Positions 26,685-34,054 of a stretch of 64,000 bases of DNA are shown here, in pieces. The notes below the pieces were generated by a model. That model ran no database searches. It saw only the letters and a program-made list of their open reading frames with translations, and was not told the DNA's origin. Within the stretch, counting starts at the first letter, position 1. Each line of letters begins with the position of its first letter. The stretch is taken from the NCBI GenBank assembly GCA_964461835.1, contig CAYWVO010000009.1, forward strand, positions 12,387-76,386, read 5' to 3'. Source of the DNA: CAYWVO01 sp964461835. Its GTDB lineage: Bacteria > Zixibacteria > MSB-5A5 > WJJR01 > JAJRUJ01. A program made the translations under genes and the position numbers.

Positions 26685-27848
26685 ATGAAAATCCATGAAT
26701 ATCAGGCACGCGACATCTTTCGCAGCTTCGGTATGCCCGTACCCGCCGGTGAGGTCTGTGAAACGGCCGACGCGGTGCGCGATGTCGCCGTCCGCATCGG
26801 TAAACCGGTTGTGGTGAAAGCCCAAGTGCATGTCGGGGGGCGCGGCAAAGCAGGAGGCGTAAAACTCGCAGATTCCCCGGATACTGCCCGGGAGGCCGGG
26901 GCAGCCATCCTCGGCATGGACATCAAGGGCTTAACCGTCAAGAAAGTGTTGGTCGCAGAGGCAGTGGATATTGCCGCCGAGGCGTATATCGGCGCGATTG
27001 TGGACCGGCAGGCCAAAGGTATTACCCTTATGTCCTCTCCTGCAGGAGGCATTGATATCGAAGAGGTCGCTCGCGAAACACCGGAGAAGATTTTCAAGCT
27101 GACGGTCGATCCCTTGCTGGGCATTAACATGTACCAGGCTCGTCAGCTCGCGTATTTTGTATACTCCGACAAGAATATCGCCAATCAAGCCGCGAAGATC
27201 ATTATGCAACTCTATGAGGCATTTGTGGCCAGCGATTGTTCTTTGGCGGAGGTCAATCCTCTGGTGGTGACCCCGGACGATGCAGTCCTCGCCATCGATG
27301 CCAAGATCAACATCGACGATAACGCACTCTACCGTCACTCGGATATTGCGGCCTTGCGCGATATGGATGCGGAGGTCCCGGAAGAGGTTTTGGCGCGAGA
27401 GAAAGGTCTTTCCTTTGTCAAGCTGGACGGCAATATCGGCTGCTGCGTCAACGGCGCCGGCCTGGCCATGGCCACAATGGATTTGGTGAAGAAGTTTGGT
27501 GGCGAGCCGGCGAACTTCCTCGACATCGGAGGATCGAGTAACCCGGAAAAAGTCGTAACGGCGATGCGGATCATCACCAAGGATCCCAATGTCAAGGCCA
27601 TCCTGTTTAATATCTTTGGCGGCATCACCCGGTGTGATGACGTGGCCAATGGGATTAAGGCGGCCCTGGAGGAATTTCGGCCGCAAGTTCCGATTACGGT
27701 GCGGCTGACCGGAACGAATGAACGGGAAGGGCGAGAAATCTTGGAGTCGATTGGCATCGACGCGAAGTCACTGATGGTCGACGCAGTGCAGGCGTCCATC
27801 GCGTCCGCAGGTGTTAACCCCGAAGTTCCCTCGGATACGCTGGTGTAA
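26685..27848 (+). CDS. sucC: Succinyl-CoA synthetase beta subunit
   Basis: 387 residues, the usual length. An ATP-grasp subunit of the TCA-cycle enzyme that makes ATP or GTP from succinyl-CoA, working as a partner of SucD. It has the N-terminal MKIHEYQARDIF, the nucleotide-binding VVVKAQVHVGGRGKAGGVK, the CoA/succinate-contact regions SLAEVNPLVV and FLDIGGSSNPEKV, and the C-terminal domain FNIFGGITRCDDVANGI. An AAGGAG site precedes the ATG. First gene of sucC-sucD-ndk-larA-mdh; sucD starts 10 bases after its stop. Confidence 0.97.
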   Translation: MKIHEYQARDIFRSFGMPVPAGEVCETADAVRDVAVRIGKPVVVKAQVHVGGRGKAGGVKLADSPDTAREAGAAILGMDIKGLTVKKVLVAEAVDIAAEAYIGAIVDRQAKGITLMSSPAGGIDIEEVARETPEKIFKLTVDPLLGINMYQARQLAYFVYSDKNIANQAAKIIMQLYEAFVASDCSLAEVNPLVVTPDDAVLAIDAKINIDDNALYRHSDIAALRDMDAEVPEEVLAREKGLSFVKLDGNIGCCVNGAGLAMATMDLVKKFGGEPANFLDIGGSSNPEKVVTAMRIITKDPNVKAILFNIFGGITRCDDVANGIKAALEEFRPQVPITVRLTGTNEREGREILESIGIDAKSLMVDAVQASIASAGVNPEVPSDTLV

Positions 27849-27858
27849 GGAGGCGATC

Positions 27859-29169
27859 ATGAGCATTCTCATTGATAAGAAAACACGCGTCGTCGTCCAG
27901 GGTATTACCGGGCGGGACGGATCATTCCACACGCGTCAGATGGCGGAATACGGGACCAACGTTGTGGCCGGGGTGACGCCGGGCAAAGGCGGGGAAAATC
28001 TTGATGGCATTCCCATCTACAATACAGTGGCCGAGGCGGTGCAGGAACGCGGCGCGAATACGTCGGTAATTTACGTTCCCGTGAAATTCGCCGTGGATGC
28101 CATATACGAGGCTGCGGATGCGGGATGTCAATTGATTGTATGTATTACCGAAGGTATCCCGACCATTGATATGGGAAAGATCTACCGGTACCTGAAAACC
28201 AAAGGTGTCCGACTGGTCGGGCCGAATTGCCCCGGCCTAATCACGCCCGGTGTCTGCAAGGTCGGTATCATGCCCGGCCCGATTGTCCAGAAAGGCAATG
28301 TGGGGCTGGTGTCGCGCTCAGGCACGCTGACGTATGAAGTCGTGCATAATTTAACACTGCGAGGTATTGGCCAATCGACCTGCATCGGCATCGGCGGCGA
28401 TCCCATCATCGGCACGAATTTCATCGACTGCCTGGAAATGTTCGAAGCCGACAAAAACACCAAGGCGATCGTGCTGATTGGCGAAATCGGCGGGACCGAT
28501 GAAGAGGAAGCGGCGCAGTATATCAAGAAGCAGGTGACCAAACCCGTGGTTGGCTTTATCGCCGGCCGTACGGCCCCTCCGGGGAAACGGATGGGACACG
28601 CCGGAGCAATCATTGCCGGTGGTTCCGGGACCGCCGCAGAGAAAATCCGGGCTTTCCGCGCCGTCGGGGTGGAAGTTGCCGAAACCCCGGCCGAGGTCGC
28701 GGAAATCATCGAATGCGAACTGCAAAAAGTCGCAGAGAAGAAAAAGAGCCCCGCGAAGGGCCCAAAAATCGTTCCCGTCTCGCGCAGAAAACCGGCCAAG
28801 AAAGCCGCAAAATCCCGAACAAAGCGGGCCGCCAAGAAAGCAGCGAAAAAATCCACGGCCCGGAGAAAGACCACCCGTAGGCGGACCGCAAAAAAAGCTG
28901 CCGCCAAAAGGCGGGTTGCTAAAAAGCGGGTAGCGAAGAAAAAGGCTGCGAAGAAGAAGGCCACCCGGAAAAAAGTCGCCAAGAAGAAGACGACCAGACG
29001 GAAAGTCGCAAAGAAACGAGCGACCAAAAAGAGAACGACGAAAAGGAAAACTGTCAAGAAAAAGACAACTAAGCGCACCACGAAGAAAAAAACCAAACGC
29101 GCCGGCAGCAAGAAGAAAACGAGCAGAAAGAAACCCGCCAAGAAAAGGACGAGGAAACGCAATAAGTAA
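27859..29169 (+). CDS. sucD: Succinyl-CoA synthetase alpha subunit fused to a histone-H1-like Lys/Arg tail
   Basis: 436 residues from ATG 27859, behind AAGGAGGCG; the frame is open further upstream but that part overlaps sucC. Residues 1-292 are a normal SucD: the CoA-binding Rossmann region ITGRDGSFHT, GPNCPGLITPG, and the phospho-His loop KRMGHAGAI with H247. Residues 293-436 are an added tail of AAKK/KKTT/RKVAKK repeats. From residue 291 it counts 79 Lys+Arg in 146, and there is no acidic residue after E293. This resembles histone H1 C-terminal domains and bacterial histone-like proteins. It could bind DNA, RNA or polyphosphate, or tether the enzyme. The frame is continuous with no sign of a frameshift. 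See findings. Confidence 0.95.
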   Translation: MSILIDKKTRVVVQGITGRDGSFHTRQMAEYGTNVVAGVTPGKGGENLDGIPIYNTVAEAVQERGANTSVIYVPVKFAVDAIYEAADAGCQLIVCITEGIPTIDMGKIYRYLKTKGVRLVGPNCPGLITPGVCKVGIMPGPIVQKGNVGLVSRSGTLTYEVVHNLTLRGIGQSTCIGIGGDPIIGTNFIDCLEMFEADKNTKAIVLIGEIGGTDEEEAAQYIKKQVTKPVVGFIAGRTAPPGKRMGHAGAIIAGGSGTAAEKIRAFRAVGVEVAETPAEVAEIIECELQKVAEKKKSPAKGPKIVPVSRRKPAKKAAKSRTKRAAKKAAKKSTARRKTTRRRTAKKAAAKRRVAKKRVAKKKAAKKKATRKKVAKKKTTRRKVAKKRATKKRTTKRKTVKKKTTKRTTKKKTKRAGSKKKTSRKKPAKKRTRKRNK

Positions 29170-29178
29170 CGAGGCGTG

Positions 29179-29580
29179 ATGGAACAAACGTTGCTGATCG
29201 TGAAACCAGACGCCACCGCGCGACGGTTGACCGGTGAGATTATTTGTCGCGTGGAGCGTTCGGGCTTCACGCTGCTGCAAATCATGTGCGACCGTCTCAC
29301 CCCGGAACGCGCCCGGCGGTTTTACGCGGTTCATGAAGGCAAACCGTTTCTTGATTCCTTGTGTGCGTTTATGGCCTCCGGTCCCATTGTGCCAATGGTC
29401 CTGGAAAAGGACCAGGCAATCATGGACCTGCGCACCCTGATCGGCGCCACTGATCCCGGCCAGGCGGCTTGCGGGACGTTGCGGTACGAAATCGGTCAGG
29501 ACGTGCAACGAAATTCCGTGCATGCATCCGACTCCCCGGAATCGGCGGCGTTTGAGATACCATTCTTTTTCGGCGAGTAA
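29179..29580 (+). CDS. ndk: Nucleoside diphosphate kinase
   Basis: 133 residues; it transfers a phosphate between nucleoside tri- and diphosphates through a phospho-His. The N-terminus TLLIVKPDA, the Kpn-loop region and the catalytic segment NSVHASDSPESAAFEIPFFF are clear. The catalytic His is present, and the following Gly of the usual HGSDS is Ala. A GAGG site lies four bases before the ATG. NDK and succinyl-CoA synthetase are known to interact in several organisms, which fits its place right behind sucD. Confidence 0.95.
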   Translation: MEQTLLIVKPDATARRLTGEIICRVERSGFTLLQIMCDRLTPERARRFYAVHEGKPFLDSLCAFMASGPIVPMVLEKDQAIMDLRTLIGATDPGQAACGTLRYEIGQDVQRNSVHASDSPESAAFEIPFFFGE

Positions 29581-29616
29581 AGCCGGCAGTGTTCAGGGAA
29601 TTCGGAGTTACCGATT

Positions 29617-30864
29617 ATGGAACTGCATCTTCCGTTTAGCACCGCAGTTGAACGGATTGCAGTGCCGGATTCACTCCCGGCCGATCGCATCGGCCGCACA
29701 GCGGGTGATGATACGCCCGCTGAAGATATCCTGCGGCGAGCGCTTGCTTCTCCCCTACAATCGTCGTCTCTCGCTGACTTCTGTCGCGCGGCGGCTGATC
29801 TGTTGGTCGTTATCAACGACACAACGCGTTCCACCCCCACCGGTCTTATTCTCGCGGCAATTCAGGAGATTTTACCACCCCCCGAGAGGGTGCACATCAT
29901 AGTAGCAACCGGGCTCCATCGAGCGCCGACAGAGGAAGAATACCAGCTTTTGCTTGGCGATGCCTACGACCGGTGGCGGGGGCGGACGATTGCGCACGAT
30001 GGGTGGGCGGTGGACGAACTGGTGGAGGTCGACGGGGGCAGTTCACCGGTTTTGGTTCATCCCGCGCTGAAGGCGGCCCGGCACATTTTAGTCATCACTT
30101 CGGTTGAACCGCATTTTTTCGCCGGGTATACGGGAGGACGGAAGTCGTTCCTGCCGGGTCTGGCGGGGTACCCCAGTGTGGAGGAATCGCACGCCCACGC
30201 CGTTTCCGAAGAAGCGCAGCCGTTGCGCATCGCCGGGAATCCGGTGCGAGAGTTTATCAGCGGTAACACTGATTTCCTGCGGGGCAAAGCTATCTTCAGC
30301 ATTCAAGTCGTCCTGGACCGTTTTGACAAAATTGTATTTGCGGCTGCCGGAGATGTGGACGAGAGCTTTACAGCCGCTTGCGTAGCCGCACGTTCATTCT
30401 ATACTATGAGTGTCAGTCGCCGGTATGATATTGTGGTGGCACTGGTTCGACCCCCGTTGGACCTCAATTTGTACCAGACGGAGAAAGCGTGGGAGCATGC
30501 GCGGTACGCGGTAAATCAAGGAGGTATTGCCCTGTGTGCATCAGCCTGTCCTCAGGGAATCGGTTCACGCTTCTACGAGCGCCTCATTTCGGCCTATCCG
30601 GATCAGTCGCAGTGGCTGCAACTGGCCGACCAGCCATACGAAATGGGAGCGCACAAGCTGGTCCGCACCGCGCGGATGCGTGCACACGCAGAGCTCTGGC
30701 TCGTTTCCACCCTGGAGCATAATTTGGTACGCCAGTACGGGTATGAGCCGAAGGAATCGCTACAGTCGGCAATGACAGAGGCAGTGGCGCTGAAAGGAGA
30801 TGACGCTACGACGTTAATAATTGACGATGCAGCATTGACAGTTCCGATACTCGAGAATAAGTAA
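29617..30864 (+). CDS. LarA-family (nickel-pincer) 2-hydroxyacid racemase
   Basis: 415 residues of the LarA/DUF2088 fold. Catalytic and cofactor positions match Lactobacillus LarA: H101 (TGLHRAPTEEE), H166 (EPHFFAGYTGGRK), K176 that would bind the nickel-pincer nucleotide, and H192. The N-terminal NDTTRSTP loop is also present. LarA interconverts D- and L-lactate, but the wider family includes other 2-hydroxyacid racemases, including malate racemase. The gene lies 33 bases ahead of malate dehydrogenase, which suggests a malate-related substrate; that is inference. The cofactor-making genes larB, larC and larE are not in the window. Confidence 0.86.
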   Translation: MELHLPFSTAVERIAVPDSLPADRIGRTAGDDTPAEDILRRALASPLQSSSLADFCRAAADLLVVINDTTRSTPTGLILAAIQEILPPPERVHIIVATGLHRAPTEEEYQLLLGDAYDRWRGRTIAHDGWAVDELVEVDGGSSPVLVHPALKAARHILVITSVEPHFFAGYTGGRKSFLPGLAGYPSVEESHAHAVSEEAQPLRIAGNPVREFISGNTDFLRGKAIFSIQVVLDRFDKIVFAAAGDVDESFTAACVAARSFYTMSVSRRYDIVVALVRPPLDLNLYQTEKAWEHARYAVNQGGIALCASACPQGIGSRFYERLISAYPDQSQWLQLADQPYEMGAHKLVRTARMRAHAELWLVSTLEHNLVRQYGYEPKESLQSAMTEAVALKGDDATTLIIDDAALTVPILENK

Positions 30865-30897
30865 CAATTGGCATACACGTTTGTGGAGGAAAGACAA

Positions 30898-31827
30898 ATG
30901 CGCAAAAAAATCACCGTAGTAGGCGCCGGACATGTGGGCGAAACCACCGCCCATTTGCTGGCAGAGGCAAACCTCGGAAATATCGTGATGGTCGATGTGG
31001 TCGAGGATATGCCACAGGGAAAGGGGTTGGATCAGTCCCAGGCGGGTCCGGTTCGCGGCTATGACGTCTTTGTACAGGGCACGAATGACTACGCCGACAC
31101 CAAAGATTCCGATCTGGTCATCATTACCGCCGGCATGGCGCGCAAGCCGGGGATGTCGCGTGAAGACCTGTTTACGTCCAACCAGAAGATCATGGACGCG
31201 GTCCTCGATGGTATCCTGCCACACAATCCGAACACGAAATTGCTGGTGGTCACCAACCCGCTGGATATCATGACCTACCATGCGTTCAAGAAATCCGGCT
31301 TCCCGCAAGAGCGCGTATTTGGCCAGGCCGGGATTCTGGATTCGACTCGCTTCCGGTGTTTTATCGCGATGGAGCTGGGAATATCCATGCGCGACGTGCA
31401 GGCGATGGTGCTGGGCGGCCACGGCGATACGATGGTCCCGCTGCCGGCTTACACGACCGTTGCCGGGATCCCGGTTACGGAGTTGATCAAGAAGGATCGT
31501 CTCGATGAAATCGTGGCCCGGACACGCGGCGGCGGCGGCGAAATCGTCAAACTGCTCAAGACCGGCTCGGCATATTGGGCGCCGGCGGCATCAAGTGTGC
31601 AGATGGCCGACGCGGTCCTGAACGACTGCAAACGGGTTCTCCCCTGCTCGGCCTATCTGACCGGCCAGTATGGTATCGACGATATCTATATCGGTGTACC
31701 AATTACGCTGGGCGGCGGCGGTGTCGAGAAGATCTGGGAACTGGATTTGTCTGATGAAGACAAAGGCCTGCTGCAGAAATCTGCGGAAACCTACAAAGAA
31801 CATCTGAAAATCCTCGGTTACAATTAA
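30898..31827 (+). CDS. mdh: Malate dehydrogenase (LDH-like type)
   Basis: 309 residues from ATG 30898, which has GGAGG seven bases upstream; the frame is open further 5'. The NAD site is GAGHVGE with Asp33 after the second strand, indicating NAD preference. The mobile loop GMARKPGMSR carries the Arg residues (R82, R88) that recognise malate, marking malate rather than lactate specificity. LDSTRFRCF and the catalytic GGHGDTMVP (H175) complete the site. It closes the sucC-sucD-ndk-larA-mdh run and is followed by a strong terminator. Confidence 0.96.
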   Translation: MRKKITVVGAGHVGETTAHLLAEANLGNIVMVDVVEDMPQGKGLDQSQAGPVRGYDVFVQGTNDYADTKDSDLVIITAGMARKPGMSREDLFTSNQKIMDAVLDGILPHNPNTKLLVVTNPLDIMTYHAFKKSGFPQERVFGQAGILDSTRFRCFIAMELGISMRDVQAMVLGGHGDTMVPLPAYTTVAGIPVTELIKKDRLDEIVARTRGGGGEIVKLLKTGSAYWAPAASSVQMADAVLNDCKRVLPCSAYLTGQYGIDDIYIGVPITLGGGGVEKIWELDLSDEDKGLLQKSAETYKEHLKILGYN

Positions 31828-31847
31828 ACCGATTCAACTGGCTGCTC

Positions 31848-31881
31848 AACGGGGTGAGACGAGACCGTCTCACCCCGTTTT
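31848..31881 (+). terminator. Strong Rho-independent terminator after mdh
   Basis: A perfect 14-bp stem (31848-31861 with 31866-31879, core CGGGGTGAGACG) and a 4-nt loop run into TTTT. It ends the TCA operon. Confidence 0.92.
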
Positions 31882-32188
31882 CTCTTGTGGTCGGCATTTG
31901 TGGGCGGCACCCGCCGCGGCAGGCCGGTCTGCCCCGGCGATCGGATTTAGCAAAATCCCCCAGCGGTGTCATCCCGGACTTGATCCGTGATCCATTTTGG
32001 TGCGTGGCCCTGACTTGTCCGCCTATGGCGGATCTGAGGGGGATCGAATTCGGCAACACTGTGCGTGGCCCTGATCTGAGGGAGATCGAATTCGGCAACA
32101 CCGTGCGTGGCCCTGGAATTTATTAACGCTCAAACAGGTTAAAGACCGGTCGCGCACGCCATAATAGAGGCCCAAGTCGCATTAACCA
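31882..32188. other. Gene-free repeat-bearing spacer
   Basis: The 307 bases between the mdh terminator and the 3' end of the minus-strand lipoprotein gene hold no credible coding frame. The left part has a GC-rich segment (31900-31945) and the middle is the repeat block described separately. Nothing resembling a transposase or resolvase site is seen. Confidence 0.6.
31964..32116. repeat. Tandem and palindromic repeat block left of the FN3 lipoprotein gene
   Basis: A 37-bp module (31964-32000, GTCATCCCGGACTTGATCC type) is followed by a 42-bp unit beginning GTGCGTGGCCCTGA and ending CGGCAACAC. Copy one (32000-32060) carries a 19-bp insert with the hairpin TCCGCC/GGCGGA, copy two (32061-32102) lacks it, and copy three (32103-32116) is cut short. 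The 37-bp module reappears inverted at 33554-33590, and a 40-bp part of copy one reappears inverted and identical at 33735-33774. Confidence 0.85.
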
Positions 32189-33367
32189 TCAATGGTGGAC
32201 CTGAAATTCCGTTAATTCGTGCACGTCGTGTGAATCAAATGTCCCAAGAGAATCAGCATTAGCATCCGTGACAGCAATGTCATAGAATATATATTCCCGC
32301 TTGGTGATGCCAATCGGGCATAGATAATCGTAACCTTCAATATCAGCATCCCATGATTGGTCATCATTGATATCCCAGAACCAGCGGATGACATGGCATT
32401 GAAATGTCCCCGCTGGTACTGAAACTGTCTCCAGGCCAGTGATTTGCCTCGCCATATCCCAGACCGACCCGTCTTCCTTCTTGCGGTAATACCATTGTTC
32501 ACCGACGGTCAACGGATAGGCCAGAATACGCACCGGCACGTCCTCAATAACGGTATCCGAGACGGTCTTCGCGAAACGTACCTGCCAGTCCCGTATGTAG
32601 TAATCATGCAGCTGCTTGAGAGAAGAAAACCTCCGTCCCCCGAAATGAAAGGAACAGCCTTCACTGTTTGCGATTTTAGGCGGTCCGGTCCATCCGCCGC
32701 AGCTGTAACCGAGCAAATAGAACCCGTCCTCTCTATTGACCCGGAAATCGACAAAAGAGTTGCCGGAGCGTCCCTCTTGCCACTCACCCTCGAACGGGCT
32801 AGCCTGAATGGTATCGTATAATGTGATTTCACTTTTAATCTCCACGGTGCTGGAGCCGTACACGGTATCTTGCACAAAAGGCTCTGCACCTGCACTACTG
32901 GCATTAGCGAAATAAAACATTCTCTCATACGACCAGGAATTATGTTCGGTGATTGGAAAGACATACGTCTGATCAGTCTGAAATTCCCATGACTCCGATG
33001 GGATTGTGTCACCACCCGCCTCAATTGCGGTGACTCGCCATGAATACGTTGTGTTCGCATTCAATGGCCCAACAGCACAAAAAGTGTCCGATACTTCTGA
33101 GGAAACCATCGGCAATGGACTAGTTGTGCCCAAATAGACGTTAAATGAGGCCGAGTCAGAGATCGCATTTTGGTACGACCATTGTAAGGTTATCAATAGC
33201 GGAATTTCATGCGCTCCCGGCGTGGGGCACGCATAGACAATACGAGGTATATCGTTACCAGGCGATCCCGTCGGATTAACATCCTCCTCTCCGCAGCTAA
33301 ACACTAAGGCACACATCCCTACGGTCAACGTCAGTCGAAACCAACCCGCTACGCCATAGATGCGCAT
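32189..33367 (-). CDS. Lipoprotein with an FN3-like domain, flanked by inverted repeats
   Basis: 392 residues. The signal peptide ends in a lipobox VFSC (Cys25). Residues 40-130 form an FN3-like beta-sandwich (LQWSYQN, ANTTYSWRVTAIE, SWEFQTD). The remaining 260 residues are beta-rich and aromatic, without a family I recognise; SVPAGTFQCHVIRW and YPLTVGEQWYY look like the beta strands of periplasmic lipoproteins that carry a PAGTF motif. GGGAGGTG lies before the start. It lies alone between repeat blocks that share inverted modules. Function unknown. Confidence 0.78.
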   Translation of the reverse strand: MRIYGVAGWFRLTLTVGMCALVFSCGEEDVNPTGSPGNDIPRIVYACPTPGAHEIPLLITLQWSYQNAISDSASFNVYLGTTSPLPMVSSEVSDTFCAVGPLNANTTYSWRVTAIEAGGDTIPSESWEFQTDQTYVFPITEHNSWSYERMFYFANASSAGAEPFVQDTVYGSSTVEIKSEITLYDTIQASPFEGEWQEGRSGNSFVDFRVNREDGFYLLGYSCGGWTGPPKIANSEGCSFHFGGRRFSSLKQLHDYYIRDWQVRFAKTVSDTVIEDVPVRILAYPLTVGEQWYYRKKEDGSVWDMARQITGLETVSVPAGTFQCHVIRWFWDINDDQSWDADIEGYDYLCPIGITKREYIFYDIAVTDANADSLGTFDSHDVHELTEFQVHH

Positions 33368-34054
33368 ACGGCACCTCCCATTCTATTGAGCATTTCATAC
33401 AACTTAATCATCGGCTTTGAAATATCAAAACGTATTCTTCCAGTTCGGCCGGGTGCCCCAGCCGCTTCCAATGAGATTTGATCAATTATCCTTTGTCGAA
33501 ACCACGTCCGCAAGCGGACTCAGGGGTTTCGACCTACGTGCCCCCTCCCCACCCCAAAATGGATCCCGGATCGAGTCCGGGATGACACCGCCGTATACGG
33601 CGGGTTTCTCACGCTCGCGGAAGGATTCTGCCAAATCTAACGCCCTTAGAACCCTACTCTCCGGGATCGCTGGTCGCGCTCCCTCAGTGTGTAGGGTGGG
33701 TGCTTTGCCCCCACCCTACCGAACTCTTTGCACTCCCTCAGATCCGCCATAGGCGGACAAGTCAGGGCCACGCATATAACGTTCCCCAGCAGCGTGTGAA
33801 ACCCGGACAGATGTCCGGGCCACCCAAGCCGACCTGTCACCCCCGCGTAGGCGGGGGTCTAAGGTGGGTGCAGAGCACCTACCTTACGCGTCAGCCCAAG
33901 GGCTGACACGCACGTGACCGAGCAACGACTTCCCCGGTCCGACGTATTTTATGACAGCTTTCTCTGCAAGAGGCTTTGCCTCATGGGATTAGTTCCCCAT
34001 ATTATCAGGTTTTGAACCGGCCAATAAACGGTTTAATATATTTCGGAGGGCAGC
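33368..34054. other. Gene-free spacer packed with palindromes upstream of icd
   Basis: 687 bases without a credible gene. The left 170 bases lie upstream of the lipoprotein gene and would hold its promoter. The centre is the palindrome cluster (33554-33907). The right end leads to icd with the site CGGAGGGCAG at 34043-34052, and contains small inverted repeats GAGGC/GCCTC and AACCG/CGGTT. Confidence 0.65.
33554..33907. repeat. Cluster of eight short palindromes
   Basis: Perfect or near-perfect hairpins in order: ATCCCGGA/TCCGGGAT (33563-33583), the palindrome CCGCCGTATACGGCGG (33588-33603), GTAGGGTGGG/CCCACCCTAC (33691-33719), TCCGCC/GGCGGA (33743-33757), CCCGGAC/GTCCGGG (33802-33819), ACCCCCGC/GCGGGGGT (33839-33858), TAAGGTGGGTGC/GCACCTACCTTA (33860-33886, one mismatch) and GTCAGCCC/GGGCTGAC (33890-33907). 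The first and fourth are inverted copies of modules at 31964-32040. Similar GTCATCCCGG and CCCGCGTAGGCGGG palindromes are widespread interspersed repeats in many bacteria. Confidence 0.85.

Noticed and set aside
28182..29523. Long minus-strand open frames (372 and 390 residues) opposite sucD and ndk
   Set aside because: They arise from the biased codons of the Lys/Arg tail read on the other strand and contain runs of Phe/Leu/Arg with no domain; sucD and ndk are certain on the plus strand.
32000..32116. Possible CRISPR array
   Set aside because: Repeats are directly adjacent without spacers of even length, only two and a half copies exist, and no cas genes are present.
31964..33907. Possible composite transposon around the FN3 lipoprotein gene
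   Set aside because: No transposase or target-site duplication is visible, and the inverted modules are not in mirror order on the two sides.
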